A stretch of DNA of 60,498 bases from Acidobacteriota bacterium (GCA_029569255.1 JAKQUO010000025.1:1-60498), one strand, 5' to 3'. Positions 7,524 through 17,732 are shown, counted from the stretch's first letter. Made by a program: numbers and translations. The notes: generated from the letters alone by a model not told the origin.

Positions 7524-8102
7524 ATGAACGCTCGGCCCGGTTTTTGGTCCCGTTCGGCATTGGCCGTTCTCGCGGCGGCGGTCCTCGGCCCGCCCCTCGC
7601 GGCCCAGGACTACTACTCGGCCCGGATGCTGACCGGGAAAGCCCCGGTCGAGCCCCCGACCGTCCTGATCCGCGTCGAGGTCAATGGGTACACGACGCAG
7701 GACGAGGTCATCCGCCTGCTGGAGGTCCTGAACGAAGAGGGGAACAACGCCTTCGTGGCCGCGTTCAAGTCCATGAAGAAGGGCGTCGTCAGGATCATCG
7801 ACAGGCGGGGCTGGAACCTCCAGGTCCACGCCGCCCAGGTCATCCCGACCGAAAAGGGCCGGAAGCTCCAGTGCTTCCTGATTCGGGAGGCCTGGAACCC
7901 CGAGACGACGATGACGGTGAAGAAGGCGGGGTTCTTCATGCTCCTCGAGCTCGATCTCAACGAGAAAGGGACCGGGACCGGCCGCCTCTACCAGGACGCC
8001 GGGATCCGGCTTCACCCCGAAACGGGCTTGATCGAGATGACGAGCTTCGGCTCGGCGCCGAAGGTCATCACCATGGTCAAGACCGAGAAGGCGGGAACAT
8101 AA
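7524..8102 (+). CDS. Small exported protein of unknown function
   Basis: 192 residues beginning with a signal peptide (SALAVLAAAVLGPPLAAQ, cleavage near residue 27). The mature part is about 165 residues of mixed alpha/beta sequence (VLIRVEVNGYTTQDEVIRLL, KKGVVRIIDRRGWNLQVH, LLELDLNEKGTGTGRLYQDA) with no catalytic motif or lipobox that I recognise. It has its own promoter and a strong ribosome site, and ends 43 bases from the convergent hutI stop, so it is probably a single-gene transcript. The function is unknown. Confidence 0.75.
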   Translation: MNARPGFWSRSALAVLAAAVLGPPLAAQDYYSARMLTGKAPVEPPTVLIRVEVNGYTTQDEVIRLLEVLNEEGNNAFVAAFKSMKKGVVRIIDRRGWNLQVHAAQVIPTEKGRKLQCFLIREAWNPETTMTVKKAGFFMLLELDLNEKGTGTGRLYQDAGIRLHPETGLIEMTSFGSAPKVITMVKTEKAGT

Positions 8103-8144
8103 GGCCTCGGGGGCGAGCCCGGCAGTCAGGGCGGCCGGGGCCGG

Positions 8145-9428
8145 TCACAAGGGAGTCGACGCCCGGCGGCCGTCGGCGACCACGATCCTGCCGTTCTTGA
8201 TCACGGTCCGGACCGGGTTCCGGGCGGCCTCGTAGGCCAGCGAGACGTGGTCCGGGACGTCGCAGAGGACGAGGTCCATCCTCTTTCCCGCCTCGAGGCT
8301 GCCGACCGTCGCGTGGCGCCGGATGGCGTAGGCGGCGTTCCCGGTGCAGGCGTTGACGGCCTCCCCGACCGTCAGGCCCAGGGTGAAGACCCCGAGCTGG
8401 AGGACGAAGGGCATGGAGAAAAGATGGGAGCTTCCCGGGTTGAAGTCCGTGGCCAGGGCGACGGCGGCCCCGGCCTCGACGAGGCGGCGGGCCGGGGCGC
8501 GCTTGTCCATCATCAGGAAGAACGACACGCCCGGCAGGAGGATGGCCGCGGTCTCGCTGGCCGCGAGCCGGGCGATGCCCTCGTCGGAGACGGCGATGAG
8601 GTGCTCGGCCGAGACGGCCCCGACCTCGGCGGCCAGCTCGGCGCCTCCCTGGGAGACGAACTCGTCGGCGTGGACCTTGATCCCGAAGCCGGCGGCCCGG
8701 GCCGCCGCGATGAGCCGCCGCGTCTCCTCGGCCGAGAAGACGCCCGGCTCGCAGAAGACGTCGAAGAACTCGGCCAGGCCGCTCCGGCCGACCTCGGGGA
8801 TGACCGTGTCGACGAGCAGGGCGATGTAGTCCCAGCGCCGGTCCCGGTATTCGGGCGGGACCTCGTGGGCGCCCATGAAGGTCGGGACGATGTCGACGGG
8901 GTGGAGGGCGGCCGCGTCGCGCAGGGCCTCGAGCTGCTTCATCTCGTCCTCGAGGTTGAGGCCGTAGCCGCTCTTGGCCTCGGCCGTGGTCGTGCCGTGC
9001 AGGAGCATGCGGTCGAGGCGCTTGAGCGTCAGGGCGACGAGGTCGTCCAGGCTGGCCGCCCGGGTCGCCTTGACCGTGGTCAGGATGCCCATGCCCCGCT
9101 CGGCCAGCTGCCGGTAGGTCCAGCCCTGGACCCGCAAGCCGAACTCGCGGGCCCGGTCCCCGGCGAAGGGGAGATGGGTGTGGGCGTCGACGAAGCCGGG
9201 CAGGGCGACCATGTCCCGGGCGTCGACCGTCGTCGCCCCGGGCCCGGGGCGGACCTCTTCCAGGAACCCGGCCTCGTCGCCGGCGTAGACGATGACGCCT
9301 TCGGACGAGGCCACCCAGCCGTTCTCGACGAGGCCGACATCGGCCAGGGCCCGGCCCCGCTTGGGCAGGGGGCCCGCGCAGGTCAGGAGCTCGCGCGCGC
9401 CGGCGACGACGAGGTCAGCTGATCTCAT
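8145..9428 (-). CDS. hutI: Imidazolonepropionase
   Basis: 427 residues of the amidohydrolase superfamily. Metal-site motifs are intact: [13 protein letters not shown] (HxH), KVHADEF, and [11 protein letters not shown]. The last is the strand-8 Asp with the N-P-G-S block diagnostic of HutI. The enzyme opens 4-imidazolone-5-propionate to N-formimino-L-glutamate in histidine degradation. Its ATG overlaps the ftsZ stop by 14 bases, so it is transcribed and probably translationally coupled with the division operon. No hutH, hutU or hutG is nearby. It is the last gene of the operon and converges with the exported-protein gene ending at 8102. Confidence 0.95.
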   Translation of the reverse strand: MRSADLVVAGARELLTCAGPLPKRGRALADVGLVENGWVASSEGVIVYAGDEAGFLEEVRPGPGATTVDARDMVALPGFVDAHTHLPFAGDRAREFGLRVQGWTYRQLAERGMGILTTVKATRAASLDDLVALTLKRLDRMLLHGTTTAEAKSGYGLNLEDEMKQLEALRDAAALHPVDIVPTFMGAHEVPPEYRDRRWDYIALLVDTVIPEVGRSGLAEFFDVFCEPGVFSAEETRRLIAAARAAGFGIKVHADEFVSQGGAELAAEVGAVSAEHLIAVSDEGIARLAASETAAILLPGVSFFLMMDKRAPARRLVEAGAAVALATDFNPGSSHLFSMPFVLQLGVFTLGLTVGEAVNACTGNAAYAIRRHATVGSLEAGKRMDLVLCDVPDHVSLAYEAARNPVRTVIKNGRIVVADGRRASTPL

Positions 9429-10644
9429 GCGGCGACTTCCTCAGCGACGAAGGCTTGGCCCGGCGGATGAACGAGGGCGACTCGTAGGTCTCCCACTGCC
9501 TGTCCGCGTACGAGGCCGGCTCCCAGACCGGCGCCCCGCCGCTCTTGGGCTCGAAGACGTAGGGCGGCGTCTCGGGCACGACGGGGAAGGGGTCCCGGCC
9601 CTTCCGGGCGGCCGCCGTCAGCGGCGCCGGGGTCACCGCGGCCGGGGTGGGGCTCTTCTGCGCGGCCGGCAGGTCGAAGCCGGTGGCGATGACCGTGACC
9701 TTGACCGTCTCCTTCATGGCCTCGTCGATGACCGTGCCGAAAATGATGTTGGCCTCGGGGTCGGCCAGGCTGTGGATGAGCTGGGAAGCCTTGGAGACCT
9801 CGTGCAGCGTCATGCTCTTGCCGCCGGTGATGTTGATGAGGACGCCGTGGGCGCCCTCGATCGAGGTGTCGATGAGCAGCGGCGACGAGATGGCCTTCTC
9901 GGCCGCCTCGAGGGCCCGGTTCTCGCCCGAGGCCAGGCCCGTGCCCATGAAGGCCATGCCCATGCCCTTCATGACCGACTTGACGTCGGCGAAGTCGAGG
10001 TTGATCAGGCCGGGCTTGGTGATGAGGTCGGAGATGCCCTGGGCGGCCTGGCGCAGGATGTCGTCGGCCAGGCGGAAGGCGTCCTGGACGGAGGTGTTGA
10101 GATTGACCGTCTGGAGGAGCCGCTCGTTGGGGATGGCGATGACCGTGTCCGTGGCCGCCTTGAGCTCCTTGAGGCCCTCCTCGGCCTGCTTCATCCGGAC
10201 CCGGCCCTCGAAGCCGAAGGGCAGGGTGACGATGGCGATGACGAGGATGTCGAGCTCCGCGGCGATGTTGGCGATGATCGGCGTCGAGCCCGTGCCCGTC
10301 CCGCCGCCGAGCCCGGTCGTCAGGAAGACCATGTCGGCGCCCTGGAGGACCTCGAGGAGCCTCTCGGTGTCCTCCATGGCCGCCTGGCGGCCGACCTCGG
10401 GCCGCCCGCCCGAGCCGAGGCCCTTGGTCAGGAGCTGGCCGATCGGGACCTTGGTCCGGGCCCGGTTGCTGTTGAGGGCCTGGAGGTCGGTGTTGACGGC
10501 GATGAACTCGACGCCCTGGACGCCGTGCTCGATCATGCGGTTGACGGCGTTGCCGCCCCCGCCGCCGAGGCCGATGACCTTGATCTTGGCCCCGAGGTGG
10601 TCCTCGACGAGATGGAATTTCAGCCGGCTCTGTTCTTCGCTCAT
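9415..10644 (-). CDS. ftsZ: Cell division protein FtsZ
   Basis: 409 residues. Tubulin-type GTPase that forms the Z-ring. The nucleotide-binding glycine block [13 protein letters not shown] lies at 25-37, the T4 signature [10 protein letters not shown] at 113-122 (Ser-Thr where many have Ala-Ala) and the T7 catalytic loop NLDFADV at 215-221. A Pro/Ala-rich linker follows, and the C-terminal partner-binding peptide reads [13 protein letters not shown], matching the conserved PxF[IL]RR core that binds FtsA. GGAGG lies five bases before ATG 10644. It is next to last in the division operon, ten bases after ftsA. Confidence 0.98.
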   Translation of the reverse strand: MSEEQSRLKFHLVEDHLGAKIKVIGLGGGGGNAVNRMIEHGVQGVEFIAVNTDLQALNSNRARTKVPIGQLLTKGLGSGGRPEVGRQAAMEDTERLLEVLQGADMVFLTTGLGGGTGTGSTPIIANIAAELDILVIAIVTLPFGFEGRVRMKQAEEGLKELKAATDTVIAIPNERLLQTVNLNTSVQDAFRLADDILRQAAQGISDLITKPGLINLDFADVKSVMKGMGMAFMGTGLASGENRALEAAEKAISSPLLIDTSIEGAHGVLINITGGKSMTLHEVSKASQLIHSLADPEANIIFGTVIDEAMKETVKVTVIATGFDLPAAQKSPTPAAVTPAPLTAAARKGRDPFPVVPETPPYVFEPKSGGAPVWEPASYADRQWETYESPSFIRRAKPSSLRKSPHEIS

Positions 10645-10654
10645 GGGGTCCTCC

Positions 10655-11878
10655 TTATCCTTCCCTGAACCAGTCTTTGAATCGAGCCCAAGCCCCCTTT
10701 TTGCGGTCTCGGCTGAGGCCGCGGTCCTGCCAGATGCGAAAGCCGTGGAGGATGAGCCCCACGGCCGTGGAGAAGTCGGGGGTCGAGACGCGGTCGACCA
10801 GGCCGCCGACGCCGCCGGGGTCGCCCCGGCGCACCGGCAGGTCGAAGATCTCCTCGGCCACCTCCTCGAGGCCCTCGAGGAGGGCCGTGCCGCCGGTGAG
10901 GACGATGCCCGAGTTGAGCGACTTGTCGTAGCCCATGCGCTTGATGTCGGAGTCGACCAGGCGGAAGATCTCCTCGGCCCGGGGCTGGATGATGTCCGAC
11001 AGGAGCTGCCGCGACAGGACCCGCGGCTTGCGCCCCTTGCCGACCGAGGGCACCTCGATCGTCTCCTGCTCCTCGGCCGGGGGCCCGGCGACGCATCCGA
11101 ATTTCTTCTTGATCCGCTCGGCCTCGGGGATGGGGGTGCGCAGGCCGACGGCGATGTCGTTGGTGAAGTTGTCGCCGCCGATGGGGATGGTCGAGGTGTA
11201 CCAGAGGCTGCCGCGCTCGTAGATGGCCACCTCGGTCGTCCCGGCGCCGATGTCGATCTGGCCGACGCCGAGCTCGCGCTCGTCCTGGGTCAGGACGGCC
11301 TGGGCCGTGGCGATCTGGTTGAGGACGACCTCCTCGACGCCGATGCCGGCCCGCTCGACGCAGCGCTTGAGGTTCTGGAGCGAGGTCAGGGCGTCGGTGA
11401 CGATGTGGACGTTGACCTCGAGCTTGATGCCGCTCATGCCGACCGGGTCCTTGATGCCGTCCTGGTCGTCGACGATGAACTCCTGGGGGATGATGTGGAT
11501 GACCTCGCGGTCCGGCGGGATGGGGATGGCCTTGGACTGGTCGACGACCCGGCGGACGTCCTCCCGGGTGATCTCCCGGTTCTTGCCCGAGACGGCCACG
11601 ACGCCGCGGCTGTTGAAGCTCTTGATGTAGGGCCCGGAGACGCCGAAGAAGGCCGAGTCGATCTCGACCCCGGCCATGAGCTCCGCCTCCTCCTGGGCCT
11701 TCCTGACGGCCGTGGTCGTCGCCTCGAGGTCGACGACGACGCCCTTGCGCAGGCCGTGGGAGTCGGCCGCGCCGATGCCGATGATCTCGACCTTGCGCTC
11801 CTCGGTCACCTCGCCGATGACGGCGACGACCTTGCGGGTGCCGATGTCGAACCCGACGATGTAGCTGTTCTTGGGCAT
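10655..11878 (-). CDS. ftsA: Cell division protein FtsA
   Basis: 407 residues, actin-like ATPase that tethers FtsZ to the membrane. The phosphate-1 loop is [13 protein letters not shown] at residues 8-20, the phosphate-2 region [13 protein letters not shown] and the adenosine region [12 protein letters not shown]. The C-terminus [11 protein letters not shown] forms the expected amphipathic membrane-targeting helix after a flexible linker. The ATG lies three bases after the ftsQ stop. Length and layout match the family. Confidence 0.97.
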   Translation of the reverse strand: MPKNSYIVGFDIGTRKVVAVIGEVTEERKVEIIGIGAADSHGLRKGVVVDLEATTTAVRKAQEEAELMAGVEIDSAFFGVSGPYIKSFNSRGVVAVSGKNREITREDVRRVVDQSKAIPIPPDREVIHIIPQEFIVDDQDGIKDPVGMSGIKLEVNVHIVTDALTSLQNLKRCVERAGIGVEEVVLNQIATAQAVLTQDERELGVGQIDIGAGTTEVAIYERGSLWYTSTIPIGGDNFTNDIAVGLRTPIPEAERIKKKFGCVAGPPAEEQETIEVPSVGKGRKPRVLSRQLLSDIIQPRAEEIFRLVDSDIKRMGYDKSLNSGIVLTGGTALLEGLEEVAEEIFDLPVRRGDPGGVGGLVDRVSTPDFSTAVGLILHGFRIWQDRGLSRDRKKGAWARFKDWFREG

Positions 11879-11881
11879 CGT

Positions 11882-12757
11882 TCACTCTCCTTGGACGGGG
11901 CCGGGCCGCGGGCCGGCGTCTCCGGCCGGCGGCGGGGCCGCGGCGGTCAGGAAGACCCGGCCGTCGAAGCTCATGTCGACGACGGCCAGAGGGCCGCCGA
12001 ACCCCTCCCACGCGGCGCGCCGGTCGCGGAAGCGGGCCAGGTCCTCGGCCGGCGCGCGGCGGCCGACGACGACGACGACGGGGTCGTCCCTGAAAGCGAG
12101 CGCGAGGGCCCCGCCGTCGCCGGTGCGGACCCCGGCGAGCCGGGCCCGCTCGGCCGCGGGCAGGCTGCGGAGGCAGCGGACGGCGGCGGCCCACTTGTCG
12201 AAGAAGCCGGCGGCGAAGCCTCCCTCGTCGGCGACGACCGGCAGGGATTCGCAGTCGGCCGGGCCGGCCGGTTCGAGGACGCGGCCCTCCTCGTCGGCCA
12301 GCCACAGGCCGCCGCGCTCGAGCAGGGCGAACGGCGTCCGCGGGACGACGGTGATCCGGACGGTCGCGGGGAAGACCTTCTCCAGGCTGGCGTCCCGGAC
12401 CCAGGCCAGGCGCAGGAGCCCGGCCCGGAGCGCGGCGAGGTCGCAGAGGAGGATGTTCCCCAGCCGCGGCGAGGCGAAGCCGGCCTCGAGGGCCCGGCGG
12501 AGCCCGTCCTTGGCGCAGACGACCTCGACCTTGCGGATGGTCAGGTGATCCCACGTGATCAGGAAGAGATAGGCCTCCCGCAGGCCGGCGAAGAGGGCGG
12601 CCTGGAGGGCCAGCAGGGCCAGGACGTGCCTGGCCCGGAGGACGCGGCGGCGGCCCTTCTGGAGCGCCTGGTCCCTCTCGCCCCGCCGGAGCAGGAGAGG
12701 GCGGGCGAAGGGCGGCCGCTTCCGGTCCCGCCCCAAGTCGCCGGTCGCCGTGGCCAT
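11882..12757 (-). CDS. ftsQ: Cell division protein FtsQ/DivIB
   Basis: 291 residues. A basic cytoplasmic N-terminus (1-42) is followed by one membrane span (~43-63, VLALLALQAALFAGL). The POTRA-type segment starts at LTIRKVEVV, and the beta domain contains LEKVFPATVRITVVPRTPFAL, the FtsQ signature around the conserved P-x-T-[LV]-x-[IV]-x-V-x-[EP]-R-x-P-x-A pattern. It organises the divisome with FtsB/FtsL in the periplasm. The ATG lies one base after murC. The C-terminus is Ala/Pro rich. Identification rests on both sequence and its place in the cluster. Confidence 0.93.
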   Translation of the reverse strand: MATATGDLGRDRKRPPFARPLLLRRGERDQALQKGRRRVLRARHVLALLALQAALFAGLREAYLFLITWDHLTIRKVEVVCAKDGLRRALEAGFASPRLGNILLCDLAALRAGLLRLAWVRDASLEKVFPATVRITVVPRTPFALLERGGLWLADEEGRVLEPAGPADCESLPVVADEGGFAAGFFDKWAAAVRCLRSLPAAERARLAGVRTGDGGALALAFRDDPVVVVVGRRAPAEDLARFRDRRAAWEGFGGPLAVVDMSFDGRVFLTAAAPPPAGDAGPRPGPVQGE

Positions 12758-12758
12758 G

Positions 12759-14147
12759 TCAGCCCCTCGCCTCCAGTTCCGCGATGATATCCGGGATGAC
12801 CCTGTTGATGTTGCCGGCCCCGAGGACGAGGACGATGTCGCCCGGGGCCAGGACCCCCCGCAGGAGCGCCCCGATCCCGTTCAGGTCGGGCTCGAAGACG
12901 ACGTTCCGGTGGCCGAACTGGCGGACCTCCTCGTAGAGGGCCCGCCCGGAGACCCCGGGGATGGGCTCCTCGCCGGCCGGGTAGACCTCGGTCAGGACGA
13001 GGACGTCGGCCTGGTTGAACGCGGTGGCGAACGCGGTCATCAGCTTGGCGAGCCGGGTGTAGCGGTGGGGCTGGAAGACGGCCACGACGCGGCGCGCGAA
13101 GCCCCTCTTCGCGGCCTCCAGCGTGGCCTTGATCTCGGTCGGGTGATGGGCGTAGTCCTCGACGACCATGACGTCGCCGACCGTCTTGCGCAGCTCGAAG
13201 CGGCGGCCCGTCCCGGAGAAGCTCTCGAGGGCCCCGAGGATGGTCCGCGGCGGGATGTCGAGGTCCAGGCCGACGGCGGCCGCGGCCATGGCGTTGAGGA
13301 TGTTGTGCGGGCCGGGGACCTGGAGGCGGAGCGGGCCGAGGGCCCGGCCCTTGGACAGGAGGACCGACGAGCTGCGGAAGCCGTCGAAGGCGAAGTCCCG
13401 GGCCGAGAGGTCGGACTGGGCCGAGAAGCCGTAGGTGATGAGGCGGCGCTCGATCCGGGGGATGACGCTCTGGAGATGAGGGTCGTCGAGGCAGAGGATG
13501 ACCGGGCAGTAGAAGGGGACCTTGTTGGCGAAGCGGACGAAGGTCTCCTTGAGGTCGTCCAGGCTCCGGTAGTGGTCGAGGTGCTCCTCGTCGATGTTGG
13601 TCAGGACGGCGATGAAGGGCGAGAGGAAGAGGAAGGAGCGGTCGCTCTCGTCGGCCTCGGCGACGATGAAGGCGCCCGCGCCGAGCTTGGCGTTGGCCCC
13701 GATCGTGTTCAGCCGGCCGCCGACGATGACCGTCGGGTCGAAGCCGCCGGCCTCGAGGACGACGGCGGCCATGGAGGTCGTCGTCGTCTTGCCGTGCGAG
13801 CCGGCCACGGCGACGCCGTATTTCATGCGCATGAGCTCGGCCAGCATCTCGGCCCGGGGGATGACCGGGATGAGGCCGGCCCGGGCCTTGGCCACCTCGA
13901 CGTTGTCCTCGCGCACGGCCGAGGAGATGACGACGACGTCGGCGTTCTCCAGGTTCTCGGCCCGGTGGCCGATGGCGATCCGGGCCCCGAGCTTGGCCAG
14001 CCGGCGGGTGGCCTCGTTCTCCTGGAGATCGGACCCGGAGACCTGGTAGCCCAGGTTGAGCAGGACCTCGGCGATGCCGTTCATGCCCGTGCCGCCGATG
14101 CCGACCATGTGGATCCGGTTGAGCTTGCGGTAGACGTTCCTGGTCAC
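12759..14147 (-). CDS. murC: UDP-N-acetylmuramate--L-alanine ligase
   Basis: 462 residues; adds L-Ala to UDP-MurNAc. It shows the N-terminal Rossmann block HMVGIGGTGMNGIAEVLLNL, the ATP-binding AGSHGKTTTTSM, the HLDHYRSLDDLKETF central region and the C-terminal MVVEDYAHHPTEIKATL. All are typical of MurC. GTG start at 14147 overlaps the murG stop (GTGA). A murB gene, often found between murC and ftsQ, is absent here. Confidence 0.97.
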   Translation of the reverse strand: MTRNVYRKLNRIHMVGIGGTGMNGIAEVLLNLGYQVSGSDLQENEATRRLAKLGARIAIGHRAENLENADVVVISSAVREDNVEVAKARAGLIPVIPRAEMLAELMRMKYGVAVAGSHGKTTTTSMAAVVLEAGGFDPTVIVGGRLNTIGANAKLGAGAFIVAEADESDRSFLFLSPFIAVLTNIDEEHLDHYRSLDDLKETFVRFANKVPFYCPVILCLDDPHLQSVIPRIERRLITYGFSAQSDLSARDFAFDGFRSSSVLLSKGRALGPLRLQVPGPHNILNAMAAAAVGLDLDIPPRTILGALESFSGTGRRFELRKTVGDVMVVEDYAHHPTEIKATLEAAKRGFARRVVAVFQPHRYTRLAKLMTAFATAFNQADVLVLTEVYPAGEEPIPGVSGRALYEEVRQFGHRNVVFEPDLNGIGALLRGVLAPGDIVLVLGAGNINRVIPDIIAELEARG

Positions 14148-15244
14148 GCGGCGTTCTCCTTGGGACGGCCCGCCATGAGGCCGAGGCAGAGGGCGGCGAT
14201 GCGCCCGGCCGGGTCCTCGGGCTGGAGGCGGCCGGCGTTGCGCTCCATGACGTCGAGCGTTCCGGGGCGCTCGAGGAAGCCGAGGACGAGGGCCGCGAGG
14301 CGCTCCGGAGTCGCTTCCGCTTCGGGGAGCAGGACCGCCCCCCCGGCCGCCTCGAGCTCGCGGGCGTTGGCGGTCTGGTGGTCGTCGGCGGCGCCGGCGA
14401 AGGGGACGAGGATCGAGGCCTTGCGGGCGGCGATGAGCTCGGCCAGGGTCGTCGCCCCGGCCCGGCAGACGACGAGGTCGGCCCGGCCGAACCGGGCGGC
14501 CATGGCCGGGAAGTAGGCCTCGACCTCGGCCCCGGCGAAGCCGTTCGCGGCGTAGGCGGCCCGGACCCGCTCGAGGTCGTTCGGCCCGGTCTGATGGACG
14601 AAGCGGAGGCGGTCCCTGGCCGCGGCCAGGAGCGGCAGGGCCGCCGTGACGCGGTCGTTGAGGAAGCGCGAGCCCTGGCTGCCGCCGAAGACGAGGACGT
14701 CGAGCCCGGCGCCGCGCCGTTTCGCCGGCAGGGCGTAGAACTCCTCGCGAACCGGATTGCCCAGGGCGACGCCCTTTCCCTTGAAGGCGGCCAGGGTCGA
14801 GGGGAAGGCCACGACGGCCTTGCGGGCGGCCCGCCGGAGGAGGCGGTTCGTGAACCCCGGCCGGGCGTTCGGCTCGAGGATGACGGTCGGGACGCGGAAG
14901 AGGGAGGCCAGGAGGACGACGGGCCCCGAGCTGTAGCCGCCAACGCCGAGGACGAGGGACGGCCGCGTCCGCAGCAGGATGAGCAGGGCGTGGGCGAAGG
15001 CCAGGGGCGCGAAGGCGAGGCCGCGGAGGCCCTTGAGCCCGCGGCCCTTGAGCCCCTCGACGCGCATGGGGACGAAGCGGACGCCGTGGCCGGCCATGAT
15101 CCTCCGCTCGACCTCGCGCCGCGTCCCGACGTAGGTCAGATCCAGGCCGGGGTCGAGGGCCAGGAGCTTCCGGCCGACGACGAGGGCGGGGTAGAGGTGC
15201 CCGCCCGTGCCGCCGCCGCTGATGACGACCCCGCGCGGCCTCAT
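14144..15244 (-). CDS. murG: UDP-GlcNAc:undecaprenyl-PP-MurNAc-pentapeptide GlcNAc transferase
   Basis: 366 residues, GT28 family; converts lipid I to lipid II on the inner face of the membrane. The N-terminal GGGTGGHLYPALVVG loop and the mid-protein VFGGSQGSRFLNDR and CRAGATTLAELIAARKASILV blocks are the donor-site signatures. The ATG overlaps the ftsW stop by four bases. Confidence 0.97.
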   Translation of the reverse strand: MRPRGVVISGGGTGGHLYPALVVGRKLLALDPGLDLTYVGTRREVERRIMAGHGVRFVPMRVEGLKGRGLKGLRGLAFAPLAFAHALLILLRTRPSLVLGVGGYSSGPVVLLASLFRVPTVILEPNARPGFTNRLLRRAARKAVVAFPSTLAAFKGKGVALGNPVREEFYALPAKRRGAGLDVLVFGGSQGSRFLNDRVTAALPLLAAARDRLRFVHQTGPNDLERVRAAYAANGFAGAEVEAYFPAMAARFGRADLVVCRAGATTLAELIAARKASILVPFAGAADDHQTANARELEAAGGAVLLPEAEATPERLAALVLGFLERPGTLDVMERNAGRLQPEDPAGRIAALCLGLMAGRPKENAA

Positions 15245-16359
15245 ATCCGCACCGTCCCTCCGGCGTCCCCCTTCTTCTGGCTGATGTGGAGGAGGACGCC
15301 GATCGCCGCCAGGGTGCAGACGAGGGAGGACCGGCCGTAGGAGACGAGCGGCAGGGGGGCCCCCTTGGCCGGCCCGAGCCCGAGAACGATCGACATGTTC
15401 ATCAGGGCCTGGGCGACGATGGCCAGGGTGATGCCGGCGGCGACCATGCGGCAGGCCGGGCTCGGCGCGGCCATCGAGATCTTGAGCCCTCGCCAGAGGA
15501 CGAGCAGGTAGAGGCCCAGGACGACGAAGGTCCCGAGGAGGCCGAACTCCTCGCCGACGATGGCGAAGATGAAATCGGTGTGCGCGAACGGCAGGAAGTT
15601 GAGCTTCTGGTAGCTCTGCCCCGGCCCGGCCCCGACGAGCCCGCCGGAGCCGAGGGCCAGCCGGGACTGCTGGACCTGGTAGCCGCTGCCGAGGACGTCC
15701 TTCTGGCCGGAGATGAACCCCTGGAGCCGCTCGACGCGGTAGTCCGCCCGGAAGAGATAGACCCCGAAGAGCACCGCGGCCACCGCCCCGGCGGCGGCGA
15801 GGTAGCGGAGCTTGACCCCGCCGATGAAGAGCACCATGGCCGCCAGCGCGGCCAGCAGGACGGCCGTCCCGAAGTCCGGCTCGAGGAGGACGAGGACGAC
15901 CGTGACGATGAGCACGGCCCCGGGCACGGCCAGGGTCCGGAGCTCGTTGAGCCGGTCCCTGCGGCCCTCGATGAAGGAGGCGAGGAAGAGGACCAGGCTG
16001 ATCTTGGCCAGCTCGGAGGGCTGGAAGCGCAGCCCCGGGAGGACGATCCAGCGGTTGGTCCGGGCCACGGGCGGCATGGCCAGGCAGAGCGCGAGCAGGG
16101 CGATGGTCAGGCCGAGGAGCCCGGCGGCGAAGCCCGGCCGGAGGAAAAAGGGCTTCTTGACCGAGACGAGGAGGGCGAGGAGCGCCAGGCCGGCGGCGGC
16201 GCCCAGGACCTGGGGGACCATGAAGTGGAAGGCCCGGCCGTACTTCTCGATGGCCATGAAGCTCGAGGCGCTGAAGACGAAGAAGACGCCCAGGCCGACG
16301 AGGAGCAGGGTGGCGATGAGGAGGGGCATGTCGAACGCCGGGCGCTTGCGGCCGATCAT
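15241..16359 (-). CDS. ftsW: SEDS peptidoglycan glycosyltransferase FtsW
   Basis: 372 residues with about ten membrane segments. Start at ATG 16359, four-base overlap with the murD stop; the open frame continues upstream but only as a shadow of murD. SEDS-family hallmarks are seen: the RTNRWI...LPGLRFQPSELAKI block, YRVERLQGFI, GYQVQQSRLALGSGGLVGAG and FAHTDFIFAIVGEEFG. It polymerises lipid II together with the class B transpeptidase FtsI encoded upstream in the same operon. FtsW rather than RodA is assigned from its operon position. Confidence 0.96.
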   Translation of the reverse strand: MIGRKRPAFDMPLLIATLLLVGLGVFFVFSASSFMAIEKYGRAFHFMVPQVLGAAAGLALLALLVSVKKPFFLRPGFAAGLLGLTIALLALCLAMPPVARTNRWIVLPGLRFQPSELAKISLVLFLASFIEGRRDRLNELRTLAVPGAVLIVTVVLVLLEPDFGTAVLLAALAAMVLFIGGVKLRYLAAAGAVAAVLFGVYLFRADYRVERLQGFISGQKDVLGSGYQVQQSRLALGSGGLVGAGPGQSYQKLNFLPFAHTDFIFAIVGEEFGLLGTFVVLGLYLLVLWRGLKISMAAPSPACRMVAAGITLAIVAQALMNMSIVLGLGPAKGAPLPLVSYGRSSLVCTLAAIGVLLHISQKKGDAGGTVRI

Positions 16360-17732
16360 CGGCGGCCTCCCGTCCTCCCGAGGCCCGCGGCCAAGCGGCG
16401 GACCTCGGCCTTGAAGGTCCGGCCGCGCTCCTCGAAGTCGCGGAACATGTCCCAGCTCGTGCAGGCCGGGGCGAGCAGGACGACGTCGCCGGGGCGGGCC
16501 GCGGCGAAGGCGGCCCGGACGACCTCGCGGTAGGTCGCGGCCCGGACGACGGGCGCGGCGCCGGCGAGCGCGGACTCGATCTCGCCGGCCGCCTCGCCGA
16601 CGAGGACGGCCGTCCGGACGCGCCGGCGGACGGCGGCGCGGAGGGGGGTGAAGTCGCCGCCCTTGCCCCGCCCGCCGAGGACGAGGACGACCGGCCGGTC
16701 GATGCTGGCCAGGGCCTTGAGAGCGGCGTCCACGGACGTGGCCTTGGAGTCGTTGACGAAGCGGACGCCGCGGACGGTGAGGACGTCCTCGAGGCGGTGC
16801 TCGAGGCCGCGGAAGCCCCGGACCGTCCGGCGGATGGGCGCCGCCGGGACGCCGAGCAGCCGGCCGGCCAGGACCGCGGCCAGGACGTTCTCGAGGTTGT
16901 GGGCGCCGGGGAGCCGGATCGAGGCGACCGGCAGGACGCGCTCCGTCCGGCCGCCGTCGCGGACGGCGACGAAGCCGTCCTCGACGAAGGCGCCCCGGGC
17001 CGGGCGGCGCCTGCGGCTGAAGCCGTAGACGCGGGAGGCCGCCTGTCCGGCCAGGCCCCAGACCCGGGCGTCGTCGCGGTTGAGGACGGCGCGGCCGTCC
17101 GGCCCCTGGCGGAGGACGAGCTTGGCCTTGGCCGCGAAATAGCTGTCGAACGTCCCGTGCCAGTCGAGGTGGTTCTCCGAGACGTTGAGCACGACGGCCA
17201 GGGCCGGGGTGAAGAGCTCCGTCCACGCGAGCTGGAAGCTCGAGAGCTCGGTGACGTAGATGTCGCCGTCGCGGCTCTTGTCGGCGAAGGAGATGAGCGG
17301 TTTTCCTATGTTCCCGGCCAGGCGGGAGCGGAGGCCGCCGTCGAGGAGGATCTCGTGGAGGAGGGTCGCCGTCGTGGACTTGCCGTTCGTGCCGGTGACG
17401 CCGACGACGCGGCCCCGGAGGAACCGGCCGGCCAGCTCGACCTCGGCCAGGACCGGCACGCCCTTCTCGCGGGCGGCCAGGATCTCCGGCAGGGGCGGAA
17501 CGCCGGGGCTGGGCACGATGAGGTCGGCTCCGAGGAAGGTCTCCGGCCGGTGGCCGCCGGTCTCGAAGGCGACGCCGCGCCCGGCGAAGGCCCCGGGCCT
17601 CGCGCCGAAGGCCGCGGCCGGCCGCTTGTCGCTGACGCTGACGCGGGCCCCGCGGTCGAGGAGGAAGCGGCAGAGCGCTTCCCCGGTCCGCTCGAAGCCG
17701 ACGACGAGGACGTTCTTCCCGCGAAGCTCCAT
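16356..17732 (-). CDS. murD: UDP-N-acetylmuramoyl-L-alanine--D-glutamate ligase
   Basis: 458 residues. The N-terminal binding loop is VVGFERTGEALCRFL, the ATP loop VTGTNGKSTTATLLHEIL, followed by NVSENHLDWHGTFDSY and LEHRLEDVLTVRGVRFVNDSKATS, both diagnostic of MurD. It adds D-Glu to UDP-MurNAc-L-Ala. It overlaps ftsW by four bases and lies 13 bases after mraY. Confidence 0.97.
   Translation of the reverse strand: MELRGKNVLVVGFERTGEALCRFLLDRGARVSVSDKRPAAAFGARPGAFAGRGVAFETGGHRPETFLGADLIVPSPGVPPLPEILAAREKGVPVLAEVELAGRFLRGRVVGVTGTNGKSTTATLLHEILLDGGLRSRLAGNIGKPLISFADKSRDGDIYVTELSSFQLAWTELFTPALAVVLNVSENHLDWHGTFDSYFAAKAKLVLRQGPDGRAVLNRDDARVWGLAGQAASRVYGFSRRRRPARGAFVEDGFVAVRDGGRTERVLPVASIRLPGAHNLENVLAAVLAGRLLGVPAAPIRRTVRGFRGLEHRLEDVLTVRGVRFVNDSKATSVDAALKALASIDRPVVLVLGGRGKGGDFTPLRAAVRRRVRTAVLVGEAAGEIESALAGAAPVVRAATYREVVRAAFAAARPGDVVLLAPACTSWDMFRDFEERGRTFKAEVRRLAAGLGRTGGRR

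Noticed and set aside
9647..12787. A 1046-codon open frame on the plus strand through ftsZ, ftsA and ftsQ
   Set aside because: It is the antisense shadow of GC-rich coding DNA: low-complexity Arg/Asp/Gly-type sequence, no family motif, and it crosses three certain genes.
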